A DNA stretch of 64,000 nt from Craterostigma plantagineum (lineage: Eukaryota > Streptophyta > Magnoliopsida > Lamiales > Linderniaceae): positions 62,001 to 126,000 of the forward strand of contig JAPQWV010000666.1 of assembly GCA_027422505.1 (NCBI GenBank), read 5' to 3'. Below the pieces are notes generated by a model. That model was not told the DNA's origin. It worked only from the letters and a program-made list of their open reading frames with translations, and ran no database searches. The position numbers and the translations under genes were made by a program. This document shows, piece after piece, positions 16,901 to 25,956 of the stretch; the first letter of the stretch is position 1, and each line of letters opens with the position of its first letter.

Positions 16901-17700
16901 CAATGTTATATACGTTGCCCTCACATTAACATAAAACCGACGAAAAAAAAATGTAATTAGGTTACTGCATATTGCCTCAGCATAAGAGCCAGGAGTTGCA
17001 GAACTGCAACAAAGTGATATAGAATAAACATTATTCTAGAACAAGAAATCTGTAAGAGAAAAGTTCCAAATGAAAAATGGTTGTAAGTAAGACACAAAGG
17101 AACCTCTCCATTGCAAGCTCCCTATCGCTTCTAATCTTGGTCAGAGTGTCGATTATTCGCTGCAAGCAAGCAAAAAATGGTAAAAACTCCGAAGCTAGAG
17201 AAGGGTTCTCGTCGTCATTACCTTGTTAGCATGAATATCTGAACAACTCACCTCTCTATTTTCGATGACGACCCTACAAAAGCACACAACGAGTGTCATC
17301 GGTAATAGGCCTCAACTTGACAATAAAGACCTCATGGTTAAACGTTATGCTTACCCGCCTCTTTCATGATTCGTGAGGTTGATGTATCTGTAGATAACAT
17401 CTTCGAGTCTATAAGTGACAAAAACATCACTCAGCTCATCTTTATCCAATATCATTCGACACGAATGTTGTTAGATATGCTGGAGAAAAAAGGCGTCACC
17501 TTTTTTTGCCAGAAAAATGGCTGAGGCGCCCCGAAGGCGAAAGCATGATCGATCAATGCTGCAGCGAGCATCAGATCGATATCGCACAAAACAGCAATCT
17601 CGTAAGCTTTCTTGATCAGCCCGTATCTCCTTTTGGAGAACGTAACTTGTCGGTTTGTTATGTTCTCTATTTTCTTGATCGGAAGCTTACTCCGGCCCAT
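10979..17700 (-). CDS. MIKC*-type MADS-box transcription factor with an exon-1 frameshift; last intron holds a LINE
   Basis: This is a homologue of the AGL66/AGL104/AGL30/AGL65 MIKC* group, which works mainly in pollen. Exons: 17500-17700, 17355-17408, 17252-17273, 17104-17159, 16976-17003, 16818-16879, 16615-16714, 16469-16522, 16215-16378, 15921-16133 and 10979-10985. The MADS box ([25 protein letters not shown]) begins at 17700. After LCDID the frame breaks: [14 protein letters not shown] and the in-frame continuation [12 protein letters not shown] sit in the next frame. Exon lengths sum to 3n+1. A 4-bp GATC duplication (about 17544-17551) and extra codons before it are the likely cause. 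Exon 5 uses a GC donor. The last coding exon adds only the two final residues (W-L, the Trp codon being split across the junction). As read, the protein stops soon after the MADS domain. Confidence 0.75.
11061..11074. repeat. Left target-site duplication of the LINE
   Basis: AAATTACTTACCAA, identical to 15910-15923. Read on the minus strand it contains GGTAAGT, a strong 5' splice-site consensus, because the LINE landed on the splice donor of the MADS gene. Confidence 0.85.
11140..12417 (+). CDS. LINE ORF1 protein (gag-like, DUF4283 plus zinc knuckle)
   Basis: 425 aa nucleic-acid-binding protein of a plant L1 element. The N-terminus is basic and Thr/Ser-rich. The middle part (about 100-290) resembles the DUF4283 region of plant LINE ORF1 ([38 protein letters not shown]). 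A CCHC knuckle [14 protein letters not shown] sits near residue 290-305. The C-terminal third is polar and probably disordered or coiled (Q/D/E/R-rich). It overlaps the start of ORF2 by 8-23 bp in another frame, a common arrangement in plant L1 elements. Confidence 0.85.
   Translation: MAKTKKTAKQGVKTPPTKASNPTAETTPHKSNTNDQKTPQSNTSSNYGLENTKSSEEKHNNISTSSGPKSIAGQVTSNPWNNFDITKLRRAGCKLEYIEPNTETGEELGVVDEKEIKEEIEYWSSSLICYVLGANPPHHVMNGFLSRVWRNYGVQKILQIRYGLFLVKLGSQEARDQILQSELLHFDKKPVVLAPWTEETQFKKLGVDRVPIWIQLPQLDLKYWNPKTLSRISSLVGVPIMADKYTQDKERIQFARIMVEVDLNRELKEHVQFINEKGQVIEQQVVYEWKPTKCTSCGNFGHETVKCKKHVEKRWVPKDKANDAKKDDSCADHLLSQENSGNHKVAVSDDRQRDEIRETSKTQTMNNQQAEDNIQDNAEPEYRQKRQDRAQRYLQWKQDEHILENTLKEMAHNPSKQRVEDRYHG
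12395..15795 (+). CDS. LINE ORF2: AP endonuclease, reverse transcriptase, zf-RVT (frameshifted)
   Basis: ORF2 nicks the target and copies the element RNA. The endonuclease begins in the first frame ([17 protein letters not shown]; reading 12395-12721) and continues in another frame from about 12706 ([21 protein letters not shown]). The reverse transcriptase has [79 protein letters not shown] and the catalytic block FADD (14479-14490). The C-terminal zf-RVT domain shows [21 protein letters not shown]. The frame change at about 12700-12720 lies inside the endonuclease; everything else is open to 15795. Confidence 0.9.
15910..15923. repeat. Right target-site duplication of the LINE, containing the working splice donor
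   Basis: Second copy of AAATTACTTACCAA, directly after the poly-A tail. On the minus strand it holds the TTG/GTAAGT junction at the end of MADS exon 10 (exon end 15921). Confidence 0.85.
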
Positions 17701-18317
17701 TTCTCTCTTTCCTTGAATGTACACAATTCAATGCCGTCGCGGGGAAATTAGTGCTGCTTGAGGGGTGATTCGATTTGGATTGCGACGAATATAATTCCGA
17801 TGGTATTAAATAAGGAAAGAGTTCAGAAATTTGTTGGCGAGCAATTACTTTCTCTGTCAGCAGCATAATTCGCCGCAGTTGGAGGAGGTTTGCTTGCTCT
17901 TTGGTCGCCCTAAAATTGGGCTCGTAAGGCCCAATAGTTAAATTAAAAAGCACTCCCAGGTCCAAGACCTTTTGCGTAATTACAAAACCACCACTCTTTA
18001 TTACAAAATTACAAACTGGTCCATGATAAGTGATATGGACTCAATATCATCGTTGTACAACAGCATTACGTTACGTGGTTAAAATGTCGTGGTTTTCTTT
18101 CTACCTAACATCCACAAATCTTTGGGAGCTTTAAGGGATTCAAATGAAAGGAAAGTAGATGAACCATATAAAGACTATCGTCTTGCGTCCTTCTTGGAAG
18201 CTGGAAAAGTACACTGAGATTTCTAAAAACAGGAAAAAGAGATTTCTGAGGCGGACACTCTGAGCTGAGAGCGTTAGAATCTTAGTTATTTTGGTAGAAA
18301 CTAAAACTATATTATTA
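17701..18317. other. Intergenic region, no gene seen
   Basis: Upstream region of the MADS gene (minus strand) and 3' flank of the HIPP gene. It holds a GGCCCAATAG motif near 17929. No coding segment with family signature is visible. Confidence 0.4.
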
Positions 18318-18883
18318 TTACGTGACGGAGCATGCATTGGGGTTGTCGTCGCTGAACATGGCAATTATGTAGGGGACCTCCTCAACGGTAACCTGCTGCT
18401 TATTATTGGTAGTATTATTATCATCTTCAGCAGATGTTGTGTTAATGATGCTGTAGTGATCGACGAGTGATGTTCTGACATAACCAGGCGGTGCCTTCTT
18501 GTCATAGGTTTGCGGTGCATAGGGCTGAGCCACCAGGTTGTACGGAACGTACGGCCAAACCTCAGCCTTCTTACCAATTGACTTGGCTTTCTTCAGCACT
18601 TTGCTCGCATCTATGTTGTAACCTGTTACTGTCACTTTCTGCTGCTTTCTGTCTATCTCCACGGATTTCACCCCTTATAAAATGGCAGCACAGATATAAA
18701 CAGTAAATCTGATTTGAAATGTATGTAAGAGAATAATGTATGTGCAAGTGTACCAGACAGAGAAAGTAAGGTATTCTTGACTTTAAGCTCACAGCCATCA
18801 CAGTCCATTCTGACCTTGAGATTCACAGTTTGAAAAAGAAACGTCCTCCTAACAAGGCTTTGAATGCATGGCCAAGATTTCAT
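18318..18883 (-). CDS. Heavy-metal-associated isoprenylated plant protein (HIPP)
   Basis: A small metal-binding protein anchored by a C-terminal prenyl group. Two exons: 18754-18883 and 18318-18673, giving 161 aa. The HMA domain holds the metal site MDCDGC in VNLKVRMDCDGCELKVKN and continues VKSVEIDRKQQKVTVTGYNIDASKVLKKAKSIGKKAEVWPYVPYNLV. The C-terminus FSDDNPNACSVT matches the family tail SDENPNxCSIM except for the last residue, so the CaaX box reads CSVT. The usual MGxxx N-terminus is absent. The first in-frame ATG gives MKSWPCIQSL, and an upstream exon that I could not place may exist, so the start is uncertain. Confidence 0.85.
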
Positions 18884-19533
18884 TATCAAAACTTAAAATT
18901 TGAACAACAGAGATGAGCCAATGAGGCAAAGTTTATACGACCGTGCCATTTCATATCATGCAGCCCTTTTGTACAAACTGTTAATTGCACTAAGCATTAT
19001 GCCTATTTAAGTGATAGAACAATTATACCTAAGAATCATATACGTTCACCTAAAACATCGAATAAAAAAAAATAATACCCAATATACTTTTCTTGAATTC
19101 CACTCCGAGAATCTTCTCATGGTCTAATAATTACACAGACCCCCCCCCCTGCACTTATAAGTAACTACAAACTAACCTCTCCTCTCTAAAGTTTACAGCA
19201 TACAAGTACTTCGTTATGAAGGGATCTACTTTGTAATACATTTGTTGGGAACTTTTGTACTATCATCCTTTCCTTTCTTTGTGGTTTTCTGCCTTTTCAC
19301 TAAAATTATTATTTCATAATAAGACAATGAAACGCGACTTGCGCTACTGACAACCTTATGCTGAATAATACCGTTTTAACAGCGATACTGATTTTGGGCC
19401 CATTAACTCTGTCATGAGCCCAACATTAATAGGCTTAGTAGTTTACCTTAATTAAAACTCGTCACTATATATATATTGGTCATCTTGTTTAATGGTTGAA
19501 TAGTTGATCTAGTTCTGAAGCACGAGAACTGAG
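18884..19533. other. Divergent promoter region between HIPP and TSR3
   Basis: 650 bp between two head-to-head genes. It holds a run of nine C at about 19141-19149 and AT-rich stretches, plus the site II elements listed separately. No coding region is seen. Confidence 0.4.
19395..19422. promoter_or_regulatory. Site II elements upstream of TSR3
   Basis: TGGGCCCA at 19395-19402 and AGCCCA at 19417-19422, about 110-140 bp upstream of the TSR3 start. TGGGCY motifs are established elements of plant ribosome-biogenesis promoters, which fits the downstream gene. Function here is inferred. Confidence 0.5.
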
Positions 19534-21365
19534 ATGGGTCATAACAACAAGCACAAGCAGAGGGGATTTAAGAAAGATGTCAGTAACAGTAGTCGCTATC
19601 ATCAGTCAAGTGATCTTCAGAGGCAAGCCATAGAACAAGGAATTTGACAATTACAGATCTTTTTTTTCTTTTGGAACTCCTTTTTTGTTTTTAGCTGAGG
19701 GTTTCGTAAATTGATGTTTCAGGGATGAAGATGAACAGTCTCTTCCAATCAAACCTGGTATATGATTTGTCCGCGATTAGTCCGTTCCTATGGTTTTGCT
19801 ATCTTAGTTCATGTGCTCACGTTGCTTGATATATATCTCGCTGAAAGTAATTTTCTTGCAATGAACAGAGCTAGATGAAGACGAAGGGCAGAAGGCTCCA
19901 GCTATTCAGCTTGCAATGTGGGTACGTTGGTATTTACGATGCTTGAACATCCCAAAGCTATGTTCTTGTTTGTCGCACTGATCTTTCTTAATTTCACTCT
20001 CTAAATTATGTTAACTGATTAGTGTAATTTGCAATGTTATAAATCTCTATATTACTCTGGATTGTTATGGAAGTTGCTTTTTTTTTTTGGCGTTAAATTT
20101 AGTGTTTTTTGGGTTCAGGATTTCGGACAGTGTGATGCTAAGAGGTGCACCGGACGCAAGCTTGCAAGATTTGGATTATTGAAAGTCAGTATCTCCTTTT
20201 ATCCAATCTAAATGTATATTGAATTAAACAATCTCTGTCGCATTGAACTGAGGATAATAATGATATTTTCCTTTGTTGATCTACAATTTGTGCAGGATTT
20301 ACGAGTTGGCAGTGGTTTTGGGGGAATTGTGTTAAGGTAATTTAATTAGAGTCATTATCTGATGAGGGGTTTTTCATATTTTTTGGGGTGAATATTACAC
20401 AATTTGCTTGTTATATTGTGCTCAGTCCAACTGGGACACAATGTGTCTCCCAAGAGGATATTGAGTTAATTAGGAGAAGAGGTTTGGCAGTCGTTGATTG
20501 TTCTTGGGCTCGCTTGGATGATGTGCCTTTCACCAAGCTACGATGCTCTTCTCCTCGACTCTGTACGATTTCAAATTACTCTGATCGTATGCAAGACATT
20601 TCATTTTGTATGATATGTGGTGACATTTTTTGGATTATTCACTGATAATTCGATTGCTTGCCTTTATTTGTGCTAATAATGGAATTCCAGTACCATGGTT
20701 GGTAGCAGCAAATCCAGTAAATTATGGTCGACCTTGTGAACTTTCTTGTGTTGAGGCACTCGCTGCAGCATTGATCATATGGTAAGAATTCAGTTCGAAA
20801 AAAGCTTGACTTGGTAAAAATGTATTTTGTTTTCCTCAACAGTGGAGAGGAAGAAACTGGAGATTTATTGCTCAGTAAATTCAAATGGGGTCACGCCTTT
20901 TTGTCCCTTAATCGGTAACTGTAATCGCGGCAGCCTTCCCATGTTTCTCGACAATCACTTGAATATGCTAACTTATAATGCAGAGAACTCCTCAAGGCTT
21001 ATTCTGACTGCAAGACGGGCGCAGACATGATCACTGTACAAAATCAATGGCTTTCGAAGCAGAGTTCAAGGATCAACTCAAATGATCTCACTAATGAAAC
21101 AGGTATCAGCTTTGAGTTCATCATCTTTGTGCTTTACTCTCTTTCGATCCTTCGAAAGAAATCTATCAATATTCTCGCTGTCGTAATTTGAGGATACGTG
21201 ACCTTTTTTTTTTTCTACATATACGGATGCGATGTAGGAGAACCATCTGAGTCTAATGCAAACAGTGATGATGGAACTTCGAGTGGGTCAGAAGATGGAC
21301 TTCCCCCACTAGAAAGAAATACGAACCATTTACAGATCGAGGAAAGCGAAGAAGAGAGTGAGTGA
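19534..21365 (+). CDS. TSR3: 18S rRNA aminocarboxypropyltransferase TSR3
   Basis: TSR3 transfers the aminocarboxypropyl group from SAM to the hypermodified pseudouridine of 18S rRNA during late 40S maturation. Ten exons: 19534-19622, 19723-19757, 19869-19921, 20119-20184, 20296-20336, 20426-20562, 20691-20781, 20843-20914, 20984-21102 and 21238-21365, giving 276 aa. Conserved blocks are [92 protein letters not shown] and [19 protein letters not shown]. The C-terminal tail is acidic (ESEEESE). Intron 1 has a GC donor in good consensus (AGAG/GCAAGC, 19622/19623); reading through gives an early stop. The basic [12 protein letters not shown] start is plausible for a nucleolar/cytosolic factor. 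Confidence 0.92.
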
Positions 21366-21653
21366 AGTCTATGAGTTGAAATTTCTTCATGAATGAAGAG
21401 AATAGCCGCAATTTGTTATTCTCTATTAAGGAACTTTTAGAAGGACCAATGTATCAAGGTAAAAAACTAAATTATGATGAAGTTAGAAAATCTCCTCTCT
21501 ACCAGCTTATACAGACAAACAAACACCTCATATGCTTCAATGTTCGAAGATGATCACATAATAAGATGAAACTCACAAATAGACCCGAAAATAAAACTAT
21601 CTGGCGGAGGTTATTAATAACAACAAAAATAACAATAGCTGGTTTGTTGCTGT

Positions 21654-22800
21654 TTACTTCTTCCTCTTCTTTGGTGGCTGTAAATCTTCCTCTTCCTCAT
21701 CATCTTCTTCTTCATCATCCTCATCATCATCGTCGTCATCATCATCATCCTCTTCGTTTCCACCATCATTCTCATCATCGTCATCTTCATCATCATCTTC
21801 GCCACCATCATCATCATCGTCGTCATCATCTTCTTGGTCTTCATTAGGGTTTCCTTCAACATCCCCTTCTTCTTTATCTTCAGCTTCCCCGTTTTCTTCC
21901 TGGACATTCTTGGACCCATTTTTGTCAACTGAGTTTCCATTTTCACCCTCATCGCCATCATCATTGTCTTCGTCCTCTTCGTCACCTTCAGCATCAGTAG
22001 GTTTGCAGGGGCATGACTGTCTTTGCTCATCTCCAATCATCCTTGGCGATTGGCCTCCCATGAGCAATTTCAGATATTCCTGTGTATATATATATATACT
22101 ATGTGATCATGTTTGGGTAATACAAAACTAGTACAAGACAAAGCTCCGTAGACAAGAAATGACAGTATTTGTACATACTTGAAGTACAAAGTTGTACACA
22201 TGAAACTCAAGTCAGTTAAAGCAGAGATATTATATAATAGCATCTCAGCCAAAAAAAGGTTGCACAGATCTCAGAGGTTGACTTGAGGACAAGCTCAAAT
22301 TCAAAAGAAAAATGACAACCTTGACTAGCTCCAAGAAAAAATCCACCACGTGTTATAAAATATCTAAAGAATCTACCAGTTGCTAAGGCATGGGCACATA
22401 TCATCACTTGAGAAAATAATTAACGATAATCAAAGAACAGAAAAAGTAAGCTTGTCGGAGAGTAACCCGAAATAACCAAAACCTCGGAACATATGACAGA
22501 TCGCTGCTTGGTCATCGGAACAGATTACCAAAGAGAGAGAATCCATTAAACTTCTCGAAGAATAAAGGTTTTTTTGGTATATTTTAAGAATAAGGAAAGA
22601 ATATCATGAAGTTATGAGGCGTATGTACACGACATGAAAAATAGAAACAACTAAAGCTTTAACTGAAGAGCTAATTAGATGACCTGAGTCAACAGTGAGA
22701 GCACAGCCGAGACCAACAAAGCTGCTACACCACTAGCACATGTCGGAAAGCTCTTGCAAAGCTTAGTTGTTAAGTCAGCAAAACCACGGTTAATCTCCAT
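21654..22800 (-). CDS. Acidic D/E-rich protein with N-terminal hydrophobic segment, function unknown
   Basis: I do not recognise the family. Two exons: 22684-22800 and 21654-22079, giving 180 aa with GT-AG splicing. The first exon encodes a short leader and a hydrophobic run (CASGVAALLVSAVLSLLTQ, residues about 21-39). The second begins EYLKLLMGGQSPRMIG, has a CPC motif, and then about 100 residues that are almost all Asp, Glu, Asn and Gly. It ends in a basic cluster PPKKRKK that looks like a nuclear signal. The acidic tract is coded by GAT/GAA/GAC repeats, so slippage variation is likely. Similar charge segregation occurs in histone-binding acidic proteins, but no function can be claimed. 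Confidence 0.65.
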
Positions 22801-23567
22801 TGCTTCGAAGTCAACTGCAAGTAGGGCGAAAACAGTGATTTTCTGCTCTGAAAAGGCTACTGAAGAATTAAGAAATCGAAGAATTTGAGTTAAAAAAGAA
22901 CAGAAAAAACTGAGAGATGGAGTACGCTGAAGGTAAGATACTCAGATCCTACAAGGTAGATTCAGGGTTATCCATCTCCAATTAACCAGGAAAAAATCCC
23001 GAAACAGAAAGGAGTAATAAGAGTCCATCATTTTAGGACGGAGAAACTTACCAGCGCCACAGATCCGAGGTTTGATCGGGAGGATCTGAGGATTTTGATA
23101 GCTAAAGAAGGATAATCAGAGAGTAGCTGGAACTTCCATTCTGGGCCGTCCGATCAAGCATAGGAGGATGTAGAAACTGTAAGATGAACGTAATAAAAAG
23201 TAACAGCATAAAGAGTTGTGCTGAGCTGACCGTAACCTCGAATCCGGGCAGTTCGGTCAGAGTATAAAAAAAGTAATATTCGGAGTTGGTAAGCGTGTAG
23301 TTAATAATCTATTAATTAACAGTAGTTAATAATTGTTTCGGTAGTTGATTGTAATAAATATTCCCGGCGTGGGTAACGTTAGAGTAGGTTATTACATTAA
23401 ATGGGCCCATACCAATCACAAAGTTAGTCAAGGCCCAACGTCTTCTTGGAAGTAATATGATATGTGGCAAACTGCAATAACTCATTTTCTCCATAGATTA
23501 TCTTCAAGAGATATCATGAATTCATTAATGGCGAGAGTTCATTAAACTAAAGGAGCTTCAATACAAC
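22801..23567. other. Promoters and 5' UTR, no further gene seen
   Basis: Minus-strand 5' UTR and promoter of the acidic-protein gene (about 22801-23150) and the upstream region of the first Cys-rich peptide gene. GGGCCCA (23403-23409) and GGCCCA (about 23431-23436) occur here. Related sequence recurs at 24190-24376, the original promoter of the second copy. Confidence 0.4.
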
Positions 23568-23574
23568 TATATAA
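23568..23574 (+). promoter_or_regulatory. TATA box of Cys-rich peptide gene 1
   Basis: TATATAA, 86-92 bp upstream of the ATG at 23660, in a context (CAAC-TATATAA) matching the TATA region of the second gene copy at 46245. Confidence 0.55.
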
Positions 23575-23659
23575 TAAATGCTGTCATGCTTCATCATCGT
23601 GCAATACTCCCCTAGCTCTAAGTAAAACCTATTATTATTATTATCTTTGCGGCCAAGAA

Positions 23660-23986
23660 ATGAAAACTAGCCGCATAAGCTGCGTCATCGTCGTGTTTAT
23701 GTGCATTTTTAGTCTAAGCCGATCACAATTTGCAAATGGTGAGAAGTGCAGCGTAGATATGGGCTGCTCTTTGAGTGACTTCGACTGTTGGTATGACTGT
23801 AGGCACAAATACAAAGGTGGTCTCGGAGGATGTAAGAACAAGCCGCCAACCGCCGCCAGGGCCGCCGGCGGCGACGGTGGTGGTGGTGCCAAGTTTTGCT
23901 GTAAGTGTCTGTGCAATTTTACTGCGCCGACGTGTCCCAAGGATTCTCTACCTCCACTTCAAGCACCTCCTCAAGATCTAGATTGA
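23660..23986 (+). CDS. Small secreted cysteine-rich (defensin-like) peptide, copy 1
   Basis: 108 aa, intronless. Residues 1-27 form a signal peptide (ISCVIVVFMCIFSLSRS, then QFANG). The mature part has ten cysteines: GEKC, GC, DC, YDC, GGC, then a C-terminal FCCKCLC and PTC. A Gly/Ala-rich low-complexity loop (TAARAAGGDGGGGA) lies between the two cysteine groups. The pattern resembles defensin-like secreted peptides but matches no family I can name. It is a tandem paralogue of the gene at 46313, sharing GEKCSV, YDC-HKYKGG-G, the CC-C-C core and the flanking sequence. A role in defence or signalling is possible but not shown. Confidence 0.7.
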   Translation: MKTSRISCVIVVFMCIFSLSRSQFANGEKCSVDMGCSLSDFDCWYDCRHKYKGGLGGCKNKPPTAARAAGGDGGGGAKFCCKCLCNFTAPTCPKDSLPPLQAPPQDLD

Positions 23987-24371
23987 TAATCCTGATACTA
24001 ATTTGTCTCACATATTATGATGTTAGAATAAGAACAGCATGTGCTAAAATTTTCTCTCTTTTTCACATACCCTTCATCCCTAATGACAACATTAATCATT
24101 GATTGTGGGACATTAAACGCATGCATCAGATCGATAAATACTCTTCATTCCTAACGTAATTAAGATTTTTCGGCTTGGGCTGATGTAGCGTTAGAGTAGG
24201 CCCATTATATTACTAAATGACATACTTTGTCCAGGCCCAATTCCTTAACGGTAGTATAATTGTTTACAGTTTCAGACGACAAAAAAAAAAAAAAAATCCT
24301 TGTCGCAGAGCAGGAAATATTTCACGAATTAATTCATGGGGATGTTTCATTAAATAAACCAACCTTTCACT
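23987..24371. other. 3' flank of Cys-rich gene 1 and stranded ancestral promoter of gene 2
   Basis: No gene. About 24060-24140 (AATGACAACATTAATCATTG and the following bases) resembles the 3' flank of gene 2 at about 46765-46825. About 24190-24371 resembles the promoter of gene 1 (TTAGAGTAGG, GGCCCA, TTCATTAAA). This was the promoter of gene 2 before the retroelement separated it. Confidence 0.55.
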
Positions 24372-24376
24372 GCTAC
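24372..24376. repeat. Left target-site duplication of the outer gypsy element
   Basis: GCTAC, repeated at 46240-46244 directly outside the other LTR. Five bp is the usual TSD length for Ty3/gypsy integrases. Confidence 0.9.
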
Positions 24377-24500
24377 TGGTCGCGTCGTAAACGGCCAAAA
24401 ATAAATTAATCACCTTAATCACTAAATATTAGTATAGCGACAGTAGGGATCGTCTCCACAGGGAAAATGATTGATTTAGTTCTAATTTCAATTTCGATCG

Positions 24501-24538
<38 letters not shown>

Positions 24539-25941
24539 TATAATAATATTAATATTAATATTAGGGGGAGGGGTTTTTGTTGACAAAATTTAGATGCAAC
24601 GGTAACTGAGAAGATCAAAACGAAGAACGATTAAATAGCAGTTGCTAAACATATTAATCAAAGCGTGTATGAAATTAATCGACATATTGAACTGAATAAA
24701 TATAAGCTTACAACCGTGTATTGCGACCTTGTTTGTAAATTCTCGCACAAACAGCACTTCAAACGTTTCGCTTTATCCAATGATAATAAAAGGTAACAGA
24801 ACTACTTCGATATGCTTCCCACGTGTGTGCTTAAGACTTATATCATAAATGACTTGTAATATAAAAAGTTGAAATGTCGAACAACTAAGAAAACTGAAGC
24901 AATAGTTCTTAAAATGAGAAAGGGCAAAATCGAACTCTCACACTCGTCTCTCTTTCTCAATCACTCTCTGCTCTCACATCATCTCTCCCCACTCACGCTC
25001 AAACTCTGCTACACTATGGAAAATAAAAATACGAAGATGGAACATCTCTCTCAATCGCTTGCACCTATGGGTCTCTCTCAAGCAAATGAAAGCAGGAAAA
25101 TGAAAGCAGAAGTACCAATAAAACTACAGCTTTATTCTACTCGATATGACTCGGCCACACTCATTATAAATAAAAAAAAAAACATAAAGATAGAAAGTTG
25201 CGACACTAATCTCTCACAGACCTCCCTCCTCTCTGTTACGCTCTAAAACAAAATAAAATATAAGGATGAAAGTAGTACTCTGACAGACCTCTCTTTTCAC
25301 TCTGAAATATAAAATGAAACACGATGAAAGGGAATAATCATAGTAGCCATACTGATAGATGAAGAATAGCCCTATTCTCCTTTTCTATGACTCTTAGCAA
25401 CATAAAATACCATAACATATCCAAGCTAAATGATGACGATGACCTTGAAGCTTAACTAAGTAAAAGACTGTCTTTAAAATGAAAACCCAACAAAATAGCA
25501 CATATTTGAAGACGCAATACTACAGATTCAAAATAACACCATTGAAACAGAATGAAAGTGTGAGAGGTATCTCTTCTTCGTGGCTCTCCCCTCCCTTTAA
25601 ATAGGAAAATAAATCTCGACATAGCCAAATCAATGACGAACGAGTGATGACAGAAAATCTCAAAAATCATGCTTGAGCTGTATTATTTGATTCTTGAGCT
25701 GCTCCTTGTGATCTTGTGTGTGCTGAGTGCTTTGTTTCTTGCTTAACAACTACCTCGAGCCGTGCGAATGTTGACTGCTTGGAATTGATGTGTTTGAGCT
25801 TGTAGTGCGTGTAATCCACTCTCCATTGTTCCTGTAACAACTTTAAACACATATCAAAACCCTCATGGGCCGAATCAATATAAAACTGGCCCAATATCAT
25901 GTTCTTGTTGGGTTAACAAAAGGTAAATTATTGTTTTATCA
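24377..25941 (-). repeat. 3' LTR of the outer gypsy element (1565 bp)
   Basis: Matches 44683-46239, with TG...CA ends on both strands. It contains an (AAT)n microsatellite at about 24500-24537. Differences seen from the partner LTR are one substitution (24789, A against C), a 6-bp AATATT length change in the repeat, a homopolymer change and a 4-bp indel near 25831. The open frames inside both LTRs are not conserved proteins. Confidence 0.93.
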
Positions 25942-25956
25942 AATTCCCCCACACTT
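25942..25956 (-). other. Polypurine tract of the outer element
   Basis: On the minus strand AAGTGTGGGGGAATT abuts the 3' LTR. It primes plus-strand synthesis. Confidence 0.8.

Noticed and set aside
16974..17003. A GT donor at 16966/16965 for MADS exon 5
   Set aside because: It puts exon 6 in a frame with an early stop and destroys the conserved [21 protein letters not shown] helix; the GC donor keeps it.
21614..22036. Met/Lys-rich and Ser-rich frames opposite or beside the acidic tract
   Set aside because: Other-frame readings of the GAT/GAA repeat in the acidic-protein gene.
24869..25246. 125-residue open frame in the left LTR, repeated at 45172 in the right LTR
   Set aside because: Duplicated only because the LTR is duplicated; truncated in one copy by a homopolymer change; no protein signature.
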